Assembly (NCBI GenBank): GCA_921293015.1
Contig: OV121088.1
Span: 21,737,645 to 21,801,644, forward strand
From: Phorcus lineatus
Lineage: Eukaryota > Mollusca > Gastropoda > Trochida > Trochidae
Length of the DNA: 64,000 bases
Direction of reading: 5' to 3'
Shown in pieces: positions 10,267-20,915 of this stretch; position 1 is the first letter of the stretch; each line of letters opens with the position of its first letter. Both the position numbers and the translations under genes were made by a program. Below the pieces are notes generated by a model. That model saw only the letters and a program-made list of their open reading frames with translations. It had not been told where the DNA came from and searched no databases.

Positions 10267-10713
10267 CATTGCTGCCAGCAGTGAGAAAAAAATTACTGAA
10301 GTTCTAATTAGATGATACTTTTATCTAATTAGATGATAGTTTCAACTAATTAGATGATTGTTTCATTTAATTTTATGATATTTCATCTTATTAGATGATA
10401 GTTTCATCTAATAAGATCATAGTTTCATCTAATTAGACATTAGTTTCATCATTCTATTCAACATCTAATTAGATGATATTTTCATGTAATTAGATGAAAC
10501 TATCATCTCATAAGATTTTGAATACAATGAAGAAACTAATGTCTAATTAGATGAAAGTAATATCTAATTAGATAAAAATATCATCTAATTATTTGAAACT
10601 ATCATCTAATTATTTGAAACTATCATCTAATTACGATGAAACTATCATCTAATTAGATGAAACTATCATCTAATTAGAACTTTTGTAAATTTTTCTCACT
10701 GCTGGCAGCAATG
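10267..10713. mobile_element. Foldback MITE with internal 20-21 bp repeats
   Basis: The ends are inverted repeats: CATTGCTGCCAGCAGTGAGA at 10267 and TCTCACTGCTGGCAGCAATG ending at 10713. The interior is packed with TAATTAGATGATAGTTTCAT repeats, in one orientation in the left half and inverted in the right half, so the whole 447 bp can fold on itself. No ORF. The flanking sequence matches A1 around 5520-5560, which lacks the insertion. A target-site duplication was not clear, so the superfamily is unassigned. Confidence 0.85.
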
Positions 10714-12659
10714 CGCTTTCATTGTTTCTTTATAAGGCTCCTGTTTTTTATGAACAATTAAAATCATAATGTTGACTGGTCAGGAAATTCTTTTAATGAA
10801 TATCATCATCATATTTTCCGGAACAATGATGTTAATTGGATTTTCGTGCAGTAAGGCTTCTTCCAAAATCTCAAATGTCCATTTCAAAATGATCGCTTTC
10901 TCTACGTTCTGTTTCCATTAGTTCATGTGTTATTGAACTAAGATATTTACATTAGTGAAATCTGTTAATGGCTTACAGCATGTCTACATGTGTTACAGTA
11001 TAGAGCAATTGTTAAGTTGTACATTTAAACTCTGAACCATGTCATTAGTAAAGGAACATTGATCTGAACAACATTTTAGTATTTTTGTTCAGTTTGAACA
11101 TTATTGAACTTTTAGAATGACCTTTATCACTTGAAGATTTCCAGAGTGAAAAATCAATTTGATTATTTTAACAATACTTTGCAACACCAAAGTGCACAAA
11201 AATAGAACGGATATCATTATGGTCATATCATCAATTTCCGGATTTTAGCAGTAAACAACTCCGCATTCCTGGCTCATGTGCTTGCCACTTGACCATGTTC
11301 TGCCTGGGCATTGATCATTAACAAGTGATTTATGTCACCAGATAGTTTAGTTTATTCTTAAGGGAGAGTAGATGAAATAAGTAACCAACTGAAAGACAGC
11401 TATGCGATATATATTCAATCACACTCATTCAAAAACCCACTGTAACACTACATACATGTAAAGACCCATTTATTCAATTGTTTTGTGTTTCTTTTATCAT
11501 TTAATGGATATTGTCCTCGACAATCCAAAAACAACTTATATTTTCTTTTGCAAATTACAGAGGTCCTTAAACTTTTAACAAAATACAATGGATACAAATT
11601 GTGAAGGTGAATTATTGGTTACATTAACTTACTTAAGGATGAGCAATTAGACTTGCACTTACAATGCACTTACAATAGCCTTGACAGGCGTTCTATATCA
11701 ATCAAGAGTAATTTAATATTGAGGGAATGGACGCAGGTGGTTGAGGACGAAATCTCCTTAAAAAGCGAGACAGTTCACGGTTTTAGTGGGAGATGTGTTA
11801 ATTTGCCTTCTAACATGAAACACTGTAAAAAATATATATATATAAAACGACAAAGGGTTTAGTTTCGGAGAGATGACATTTTGATTCGTAAGACTTTGCC
11901 GTTATGATTTAAGAGCACACAGGTGAGTATCTCCTTCTTGTGTTCCTTCTTTTGATTTTAATTTTAATTGTCCAGAAACTGTTCCTCATTTTCATTAAAC
12001 GTTAGCATAATGATTAACACGAAAGAGGCTTTAATCTAAAAATCAAACGTTTTCTCACTGGAATCTATCCATGGAGAAAATGTTTTATGCGACGTCCAAA
12101 TTTCAATGTTTAGTGCTTTCAAAAACACAAGCCCGTATGATTTGATTTTAGTCATTTCATATTTAAAATTTTCCTTTTTTATTCATTTGCTTGGCACCCT
12201 TAAATCCATCAATCCATCTACCTGAGATAAACATTGTCGATAAACACTTTGTGTGCGAATTCTCGCAAAATACAATAATTTATACCTAATCTTCAACCTT
12301 AAATCATACACACAGGATATCCTCCATGTATTAATTTATTCACATCATAAATCCGTAAAGATTTATGCTATAGATTCAAAAGATGAAATAATTACTTTAA
12401 AAGAATCACCATAATCGTGAGGTTATACATTAAGAAATATATTGAGAATTGAGTGTTACCTTGAAAACACAAGTATACTCGTAAAGTGTAATAATTAGTG
12501 AGTGACTGCCACACATTTCTTGAACACAAAGGGTAATGTTTACATTAAAACATTAACACCACTCGTAACATGATATATTTATCGCAGAATTCAAAGTAAT
12601 AAAATTGGTTTGGTCACTATTAAGCCTTGTTCCGCGTTTAAATGGATACCGTCTACATT

Positions 12660-12795
12660 ATGAATGTGTACTGCTCTATTGTGATTGATTATTTCGCATC
12701 AATCTCTATATAACAATCTGGATGTTATTGAATAAACGCAACGTGATTCATCAGAGTAATGGGTTGTCCTCTACGCTCCTGAATAAATAAAGCCT
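12660..12795 (+). promoter_or_regulatory. Conserved TATA-containing module, A2 copy
   Basis: Near-identical counterpart of 8345-8480, with the same TCTCTATATAACAATCTGG, GCAACGTGATTCATCAGAG and CTCCTGAATAAATAAAG words. It marks the right end of block A2. Confidence 0.35.
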
Positions 12796-12860
12796 TACAA
12801 ATAAATAGTTATACATGATACTGTAACTGAAGTGCTGAATTGCGTGTTTTATCATTTGAT

Positions 12861-13739
12861 GCCCGGTTAAATAACTGCCATTATTCCGTACAATAAGTAG
12901 ATAGAGTTAGTACCCATATGGTACACATAAGTAATGACATTTCGTGTGTGCACATGTCAACATACAATTTTTGCATAGCAACCATTGTGTCCGTGCCAGT
13001 TTCCACACATTGTCGTCTGGGAAGTCATTGTCGCGGGCCACCGCAAGGGAGGCAAGCCTTTTTCTGGGTATTTTTATGGATCAGTCGGAAGTTTGTCGTG
13101 TTCGAAACTCGTTAAATTTTCTGTTTAACCCTCGCTCAGGTAATACAAAACTTCACACCCAATTTTTCGTTAAAATCCTTAAACAAAATTCATCAGTTTA
13201 TAATCTCTGTATTATTACAAATAGTTTGCTATTTTGGCGTACTTTTCAATAATCATGTTTAAACATGTACATAATAAAGTATTCGAAAGACTGACTTTTC
13301 AACATAAAATAAATATCCTGAACCTTTTTTGTTTTCCAAACAATGTTCCCTCCAAGATATTTTCTATATAAATATCTATGATTATAAAAAAAAAGTACAC
13401 CCAATACATATTGGTATAAAGAAACATGCAAGGCGAATCAGGAATTGGATCAGTTTCACATATTGTTGCATTACGAATTTGCTCACTTTATACCATAAGA
13501 TATATTGGGCTAGTTTCGGTACAATCGGTTGCTGTCATGAAAAGTTCTTGTTGGAACAAAGTTTAAGACTCTGAGACTTAAGAGTAGGTTTCTCAATAAA
13601 CAGAACCTGAATCATTAACTCTCTGAGTATCTTAGCTTGTAGTATCTCCGATTTGAGACCGGCGCAACTGAAGATATCTGAGTACAAGTAGTATTTTCCT
13701 CACAATATGAATAAATCAAAAATAATATTCCATAAAAAA
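12861..13739. other. Unannotated spacer between A2 and B0
   Basis: No supported gene. Overlapping ORFs on both strands between 12918 and 13574 look like chance. A diverged relative of the palindrome family (GAAACTCG ... CCCTCGCTCAGGTAATAC) is visible at about 13105-13150. Confidence 0.4.
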
Positions 13740-16700
13740 GATTGAGGTAATGATGTGATCACAGTTTTCATTAAAGTTGATTCTAAAAGACCAGAAGTAT
13801 TTAATGCGATATCGATATCGGCAAAATTCTTGAAAATTTTGCATATACCATGAAAAGTCGAAACAGCATCTACTATTGTTTTGAAAAAAACAATGCATAT
13901 AAAGTGAATAAGAAATGGGTGAGGTTATTTCAATATCAAAAACTTAATCCTTCGTTTCCAGTTAATACATTAAGATGTATTCAAAAGTTCGAACCTTTTC
14001 ATTAATTTTAGTTTTTTTTATTATGCACAGACAACAATATTTACTATGATATTTGAACCGAGACAAAAATAAGGGTAACTCGTTTGCAAACTTCAATAAC
14101 CTCATGATCAAACATCATCGTGACAGTAATGCGATCATTGTGACGTCAAAACAGCTGGCCTTGATGATGTCATGGTATGGGAACGGAATGAGAAACAAGG
14201 CGTCAGAATATAATAATTAATTAGCGAGTTTAATATCTTGATAAACTAAAAATTTAATCGTATTTTTGCTATGTCTACAAGTTGACGCAATTATGATACA
14301 AAATGACACCCATCAAATTTTAGTAAGGCTCGGATTTTAAGATAATCAGAATATTAAAATATTCAGTCAAATGATGTATCATTTCTAAATGAATCGTCAT
14401 AGCTTATTTGCGATTATTCATTGCCATTCGACGTAGGGAAATCTTTAAAATCAGCCAATCAGAATCAATAATTCACCCAAGCCATGTTACAATATAATTT
14501 TGACCTTTTTTAAAGTTACTTTATATCTTCAATGCATAATCTAACCGCTGTTCCTATCACCACCCTGGGTGATCAGCTATGATGTGTGAGTATGAGCATT
14601 GAACGACATGATAATCTGTCTCAACTAAGTTATAGATGCTACACAAGTTCTACACCTCAACAAATTGCAGGAATTCAATGCCCTACAACTGATACACTTG
14701 ATCTTTTTCTACTCAGAAACTTTAATGAATTGAACAATTAGCTATTAGCTGGACAGGACCACGGGTAGAAGCCAGACCATACATGAGTCTTTTCCCTTAG
14801 CTTTTGGCTCCCTTTCTCCCTGAACAACAACTGTCTTTTGGAGGATGTGTTTAATGATTGCTCTCACTCACTCACTATAGTGAACTAATTGAGTTCTATC
14901 CTTCCTATAATCTTGTAAAGAGACCATAGTAACATTTTACTGAAACTTGAACGTACAACAATGCCAAAGTTCTCGAATATGTCTGATCAGGTGGTATTCT
15001 TGACAGTATAGACCTAAAACTAATAATCGTGAACATATTACACTGATTTTCTTGACATAATCTTGACAACACAGACATATACGTATTTTGTTTCACATAA
15101 TCTTGACAACAGAGACAAATACTATGTGCTTACATTGAGAACTCCTACTGGTGTGTTAGAAATTAAAAATTAAACATGAATTATCTAAAAACGTAAAAGA
15201 CGTAAAACAGGAGATAAATATCAACATCGAGAGCGTCGTTGAAACAAGCATTGCAATGGACTAGAGACTAGAGATTACCAAGTACAAAATGGACCGGGAA
15301 ATCAATCCTCGAGATTCCAAGTCTCGGTGAAGCATCCACTGACCACATTCAGACCCCCGAGTGGTCACATTTCTCCTTCAGATCGATCACACCTTTGGAT
15401 CGCCGTGACCATACATTTAAAGGATATTAAACATAGTCAAGATAAAGGCATTTATGTTATTTATTTGGAGAAGGTCACTGTATACATAAGGAAATGTTTA
15501 TGACTTATCTATTCAAATATATCAGGCCAGTCATAATTCGCTTTCCTTGGTTGGAACACTGAAATTATAATAATTAATGTAAAAAAAAACCCATCACATT
15601 CCGTAATAAAAGCATGTTATTGATTCCATGGTATTCAAGAAATAACCTTGGGCACTGTATGGATTTTGCTCAAACCCTAAAATGCTTGATAAAACCCTGT
15701 CGACGCATTTCTGTCATTTCATTCCAATAGCATACCTTGTCTCTTGAGCTCTTGCTCGTTGTAATATCATCGATATTGTTTCTTATGCAGGCTAGGGTTT
15801 TTCATTATTCGTCTTCGGTTGCTCTATAATAATAAATGAAAATCATTTCATCTTTCAGTTTGTTCAATTGAGAGTTTCTTAGTCACAGTCACACCATGTA
15901 TTTATGTCTCTGAATGGTTGGACACGTCAAGTAATATCTTGCCTCTATCCTTGTTTCAACATGTGTTTCGTTAAACTACGCAGGGGAAATGATAACATGC
16001 ATGCATTATCTTAAAGAGCCACTCCGTGAGTTGTTGGAGTCATATATGCCTAACTTAATCACCTTTTAGGTACACATTTTTCGAGATATTTTCATGGATG
16101 AGTTTGGTAAGGAACGAAGCATATTTTGTCAATATTCTAATCTTTGGAAATAACCACTTCCAAGATAACGGTGGGTCTGGAAAACACACTGCAAACCCTT
16201 TTTAACAAATTAATAAAGAAATAAGCGAAACGTGATTTCGAGGGGAAAACTATTACCCAAAATTCTCAAACACTGAGTGAAGATAACAGCAGCGATATTT
16301 CATCCTCTTGAGTAAGTTGAAATACCGCTTTGTGCAGAAAAATGCAAATGGTTATATGTGAAAAGGCAGGTGCCGGAGAAGTAGAAATAAAGTTTAAAAA
16401 CTAAATTGAGCACCATTTTTCTGATAAAGAAAACGTCTTAAATCGTCCACATATATAAAAGGTTATAAAGTTGATATTTCTGTTGTGTTCAAAGACACTA
16501 TAAAATAAAGCTGGTATTTGACAGACATCAGTAAGTACCCTCTATTTATTACAATAGTATTATCACATCGTATTATGGTTTATTAAATATTGGTTTACCG
16601 TAAGTATAGTATAAGTTGTAACATTCCGTCAAGGGTGACATAGGGATATATTATTCCCACGAAAGGTTTTATGACGGAAGGGTGACATAGGGAATATATA

Positions 16701-17120
16701 TATAATATATCCCTATGTCACCCTTGACGGAATGTTATAACGAATTTATCTTACCGAATGTCTTAATGTATTATTAAAAAGACAAACAGAAATGAACAAC
16801 CCCTATGACCTGATCACATGACTTTGATTGATTGATGTGGAAGCTCGCTTTACTCATATAGCCGGGTAGAAGGGATTTATCATCCCACGGTGACACTGAA
16901 TATGGATATTCGTTTAGGGTCAGTTGGACCAATCAGAGATCGGCATTCTTACATGAGGTAGGATAATGACCTTTGGTAATGGTGCGTTGTACTGGTAGAT
17001 AAGACTTAAATGTTACACTATTTATGACAATGATTGGCTTGGTCTCACAATGACAAAGTTTGTGACCTTTGAGTAGCGCTCGCAGTCGACATTTCAAACA
17101 CATTCAGAGGCCTACTCTGG
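13740..17120. repeat. Paralogous block B0 (old, rearranged copy of B1/B2)
   Basis: 13755-14010 matches 35400-35640 (GTTGATTCTAAAAGACCAGA in both). 14560-14640 matches 49440-49520. 15260-15420 matches 38375-38520 and 49850-49985, including GTGAAGCATCCACTGACCAC and CCCCCGAGTGGTCACATTTC. A segment at about 16985-17120 matches 39430-39560 on the opposite strand, including CATTTCAAACACATTCAGAG. The copy is shortened, diverged and partly inverted relative to B1/B2. No gene recognised in it. Confidence 0.7.
16618..16738. repeat. Palindromic element with 36-bp arms
   Basis: The left arm starts TAACATTCCGTCAAGGGTGA and the right arm ends TCACCCTTGACGGAATGTTA. The arms appear identical over about 36 bp. 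A third partial copy of the arm (GACGGAAGGGTGACATAGGG) lies in the middle, so the element has an internal partial direct repeat. No ORF. It is a likely MITE or foldback, unrelated in sequence to the CTCGCTCTCG palindromes. Confidence 0.85.
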
Positions 17121-17154
17121 GAATGTATTTTTATTTAAGTTTAGACATTACGGT

Positions 17155-17202
17155 GTGTGTGAGTGTGTGTGTGTGCGTGCGTGTACGTGCGTGTGTGTTG
17201 GT
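17155..17202. repeat. (GT)n-rich microsatellite
   Basis: An imperfect GTGTGTGAGTGTGTGTGTG tract with GCGTGC interruptions. Confidence 0.9.
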
Positions 17203-17496
17203 GTGAAATTCGTAAATACCAGATTGTAGTTGTTCATGCTTGTCATGCTTGCCTGAAATAATGAGTAACAATTAGATATTGCTATTTTGTATTGTTAAAG
17301 AGCCACTCCGTGATTTTCATAACATATTATTTACCTTTGATACGAACCTAGATGTCATATGTGGTGATAAAAAATCAAAACATCTTAACTTTTCATGTCC
17401 AAAAGACATATATATGACAATTACTGGTTTTCCATGAAAATCTAAAAACAGCGTAAAGGTCGAGTCGAGGCGTAGTAAATTTTTTACACACAGGCT

Positions 17497-17890
17497 TTAA
17501 GTGTCGCTCCGTGAGATGATGAATTCGCATATGGCTAACATTATCGATGGTTTCATTTGATCGAGAAATAATCAAATTCACTTTTAAAATGAGACATGTC
17601 CTAAAGAACACGTTTCTTGAGAAATGCGTTCCCGTTTTCTTCGTGGTTGGAAACACGAAGAACGATGCGATCGAATGCAGCCCAAGATAGCCATGCCATC
17701 GGCATCAAGCACGTGCACAGGGATTCATATAAGCACGTGGTTGGAGGCAAAGTACTTAGTTGATCGTTGGCTGATGGCGACACTAGGAGCCATGAATTCC
17801 GATACAAACGATATGATCAGTCAGGTTCTTTATAGGGCGGATTTGACAGGAGAAACGAGTAAGGATTCACCTTTGATAGCTACTTTAAGA
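17497..17890. repeat. Unclassified repeat with CTCCGTGAG head
   Basis: The head GCTCCGTGAGATGATGAATTC with CATATGGCTAAC matches 16018-16055 (CACTCCGTGAGTTG, then ATATGCCTAAC), and a third CACTCCGTGA head occurs at 17307. The body (17624-17890) is more GC-rich than its surroundings and open on both strands (plus 89 codons, minus 68 codons). I recognise neither product, and both-strand openness argues against taking either as a gene. It is probably a transposable element of unknown class. Confidence 0.4.
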
Positions 17891-18433
17891 TGACACATAA
17901 TTCAGTCGGTTCATTGACGACTGTTTTACTGTATGGCTGGAAAACCGATATCTTGAATGTAATTTTAGATACAGCTTTATTCCCTTGGAATAATTTAAGA
18001 TTTCTATCAATTCAATTAAATCGTTCAATTAAATCATTTATATATATATATATACATATATCAATATGTTATTGGAATTTGAGTAATTTCCATTTAAAAA
18101 ATTGGTTTTCAGTTCGTACGCGATGTATGATTATCAATGTTATATTTCATGTCGTGATGATAATTGTTTTTATTCCAGTGACATATGAACATGATTCTGA
18201 GGGATTGGCTTTGTCTTTGACGTTTCTTTTGTCTACTTAATTAATTAAATTTACCTGGATTGATTCAATCATTTCCAGGTATCTATAGTAAATGTTGAAC
18301 AATTGTGACATTATTTCATTCATTGTCTTATTGAAAAAGTACAAATCCTTTTTTAAATGAGTACATTAATAATATACCAGTTGAATATTCTAATTTTATC
18401 GCAGTCAAAATTGATGCTCTATGTTCTTTTCAG
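17891..18433. other. Unannotated sequence before the Crypton-type exons
   Basis: AT-rich, with a short (TA)n run near 18038-18056. A 116-codon ORF at 17890-18240 is hydrophobic and AT-driven with no recognisable domain, so I do not call it a gene. The last bases (TATGTTCTTTTCAG) form the splice acceptor of the exon at 18434. Confidence 0.4.
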
Positions 18434-18555
18434 ATTCCCAGTTGGCAGCTGTAGACACGGCAGTTGACCTTACTGATATGCTTGATGGTGCCGGCCCTTG
18501 CCAACTTGCCACTAGTCGATTTGTCAAGCCATCAACTACGGATGATGCCAAAATA
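18434..18555 (+). CDS. Internal exon of a Crypton/DUF3504-type gene
   Basis: Flanked by a strong acceptor (TTCTTTTCAG at 18424-18433) and a donor (GTGAGT at 18556). The 122-nt exon has a single open frame of 40 codons after a two-base carry-over, reading SQLAAVDTAVDLTDMLDGAG and ending SRFVKPSTTDDAKI. The SRF-x-x-x-S/T motif is typical of the segment just upstream of the SAM-like domain in Crypton-derived proteins. It is followed 0.47 kb downstream by the matching domain. Having an intron argues that this is a gene or gene duplicate and not a processed copy. Its entry phase matches the exit phase of the candidate exon at 3828-3933. Confidence 0.6.
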
Positions 18556-19026
18556 GTGAGTAATCCTTAAGAAAATTGTTTTAGGAAACCTACCCTACCT
18601 ATTTAAATGAATTCCCACTACAAATGAAAATGATTGTATCTCTAGATTCAGCATTTGTTATTACAGTCAAAACCCTTTGGACATTGGCTATTGCCAAGCC
18701 ACCTAAATGAACTAGGATTGCTTTTGTATTTAGTCTGTATTTCGGTTAACCGTTCCGTTCTAAGCTTTCTTATTCCATTCGGGTATACTACTTTTGTCGT
18801 CCTACTTCGGCATTAAATCCCAAAGATCCTTATATTTATTTTAATGTCAATAGCTTGTAAACTGTCAACGACATATTGGTTTTTCATCATATTGCTTCCA
18901 GCCTACATTAGTCGCTTTTGTCATCACACAATCTCCAGAAGAAGCTGTTATGATCAAGTTTTCCCCGGTTTTATAATGAAATGCTTTAAGCTTTATTGAC
19001 AACTTGACAGTGTTTTATATTTTCAG

Positions 19027-20227
19027 GGTACCTGAAAACGTTTTCAAAGATGTAAGCACGGAACTGTTGGCGACAAGAAAGAAGCCCAACATGCCAGAAA
19101 ATACCCTGAAAAAGAATAGATGGTCTGTGAATGTCTTCACCAAATGGAGGAACGAATTCACCACCGACGCAAGCAACAGACACAAACAGATATATCTTCG
19201 ACCAAAACTCACTTGGATCTATCAGATGAAGAAATAAATACCACTTTTTGTCGCCTTGAGAAATATGCATGGCAAGGAATACAAAGGAGAAAGTATCCTC
19301 TCTACTGATGTGGGATTCAGAGATACCTTCGATATGAAAGCAGACAACTTGATTTCTTTCAGGAGACTCTATTCAGGGATCTTGAAACAACACTTGATAC
19401 AATTATGCAAGACAAATGTGGAAAAGGAATATAAGTTTCAAGGAAACGGGTGCAGATTATAACTCCAGAAACTGAGAAAGTTAAGTGGGAAAAGGGGTTT
19501 CTTGGTGTTGATTCCCACCCAAAGTTTGTACAACACGTTCTTTTGGATGATCGGACTAAACTTTGGTTTACGTGGCTGGCAGGAGCACAGGTCTTTGACC
19601 TTTAACAACTTTGATTTGAAGGTTGACAGTTCTGGTTGCAGGTATTTAGAATATACCCAGTCTTTGAATAAGACCTACACTGGAGGTCTGAAGAACCGGA
19701 ACACAAATCCTCACAATGCTCGAGCAAACGAAAACAAAAACTACCAAAACAAGTGTCCGGTTTCTGTATCCTAATTGTATCAGTCAAAATTGCCTTCAAA
19801 CAGAGATTCCAACATAGTGTATTTCAAACTATTGTTGAATGTTAAGAACAATATTTGGTTCTCGCACCAGCCTGTCGGTAAATATAAATTGGAAGAACAG
19901 GTGAAAAGTATGATGAAAGCAGAAGGAATAGAAGGTTACTATACCAACCATTTTTGCGAGCCTCAACAGCATCACGACTCTCATGTTGGAGTGGACGAGC
20001 AAATCATTATGGAACAGACTGGACACAGAAGCAATGCAGTTCAAGCCTACAAAGGAACTTCTGATGAACAAAAGAGGAAAGTGTCGGAGATTCTCCTGGG
20101 AGTTGACAATGTTGATAAACGCCCAAGACATGTCATGGCGAAATGTTCTCCAGAAACTGACAGTACTCTAATGATTCAGTCCTTGTTGAATCCAAGTATT
20201 CAGACAGAAATGTCCAAATCGTATTGA
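19027..20227 (+). pseudogene. Broken Crypton-type tyrosine recombinase-like gene (DUF3504)
   Basis: A polypyrimidine-AG acceptor (TATTTTCAG, 19018-19026) leads into RVPENVFKDVS, then PENTLKKNRWSVNVFTKW (a SAM-like N-terminal domain). LDLSDEEINTTF, ITPETEKVKWEKGFLGVDS, NFGLRGWQEHRSL, SLNKTYTGGLKNR and GVDEQIIMEQTGHRS with QAYKGTSDEQ follow. The order and motifs are those of the DUF3504/Crypton recombinase core (KIAA1958, QRICH1 and ZMYM relatives). The pieces are not in one frame. Stops lie at 19235, 19460 and 19772, and the LDLSDEEINTTF and ITPETEKVKW segments sit in a different frame from the rest. The H-x-x-R box is degraded (NHFCEPQQ), while the R of LRG, the GHR box and the final Tyr of QAYKG remain. 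The acceptor phase also does not fit the 18555 donor. This is a pseudogene of a once-spliced gene. Confidence 0.8.
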
Positions 20228-20915
20228 ATAACTGTTCGAATGTGAGTATTAAAATGTGAAATTTCTTCGCCTTTGTTTTGCTTTATTTACTTATAATCCT
20301 CGCTAAAAAATAAGCAACAAAGATATTTGTCAGCAAATTATGTTTATAATTCTGGGAAGAGAATTTCAATTAGAATAATGCAGGTTGAGAAATAGCTTGG
20401 ATACATGACGTTTTAAAAGATATTTGTTCACATTACATAAACACAACCATCCTAAAACATGTAAATTTGATAAAAATGCACGTTTTCATAGAATTTGCAT
20501 TTTGCTTTATATTTTGTGAGGAGTATATATTCATCGACTGACCCAGTTAATGTGGGATATTGCCACGTTTTGCACGTAACTGAAGTCGGATAAAAATAAC
20601 ATTCAGGAGGAGGGAGGGATTAATGAAATCAAAACTCATGAATCGCAAGGTAGAAAACAAATACACGAAATGAAATACTTCAAATAACCCTCTGGCCAGG
20701 GTGTAACTATAGAAACGCCCTTGGTTTTCCATCTATGACGTGCTGTGAATTTTTTTTAATTTACACTGATACATGTCTTATCAGTTCCGTGCAGAAATTT
20801 TTCTTTTTCATGTTGAAGGAAGCGAGTTTGTAATCCATAAGCATGTTGGGAATATGCCTAGAACAGGTTAGCATATCATACTATTATTTGTCATCGTTAT
20901 GTCAAATGCTTTTTC
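20228..20915. other. Unannotated sequence between pseudogene and C0
   Basis: AT-rich, with no ORF, repeat or RNA gene that I can support. Confidence 0.4.

Larger units (their letters stand above)
8990..12860. repeat. Paralogous block A2 (tandem duplicate)
   Basis: Second copy of block A1 in the same orientation, shorter by several hundred bases because A1 holds extra insertions. A2 carries the MITE at 10267-10713 and a local 48-bp tandem duplication at about 9433-9527. The short ORF at 11653-11862 is not recognised and may be chance. No other gene seen. Confidence 0.75.

Noticed and set aside
17601-17893. Overlapping ORFs on both strands as a gene
   Set aside because: Both strands are open in a GC-richer patch that begins with a repeated CTCCGTGAG head. 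Repeat origin is more likely and no product is recognised.
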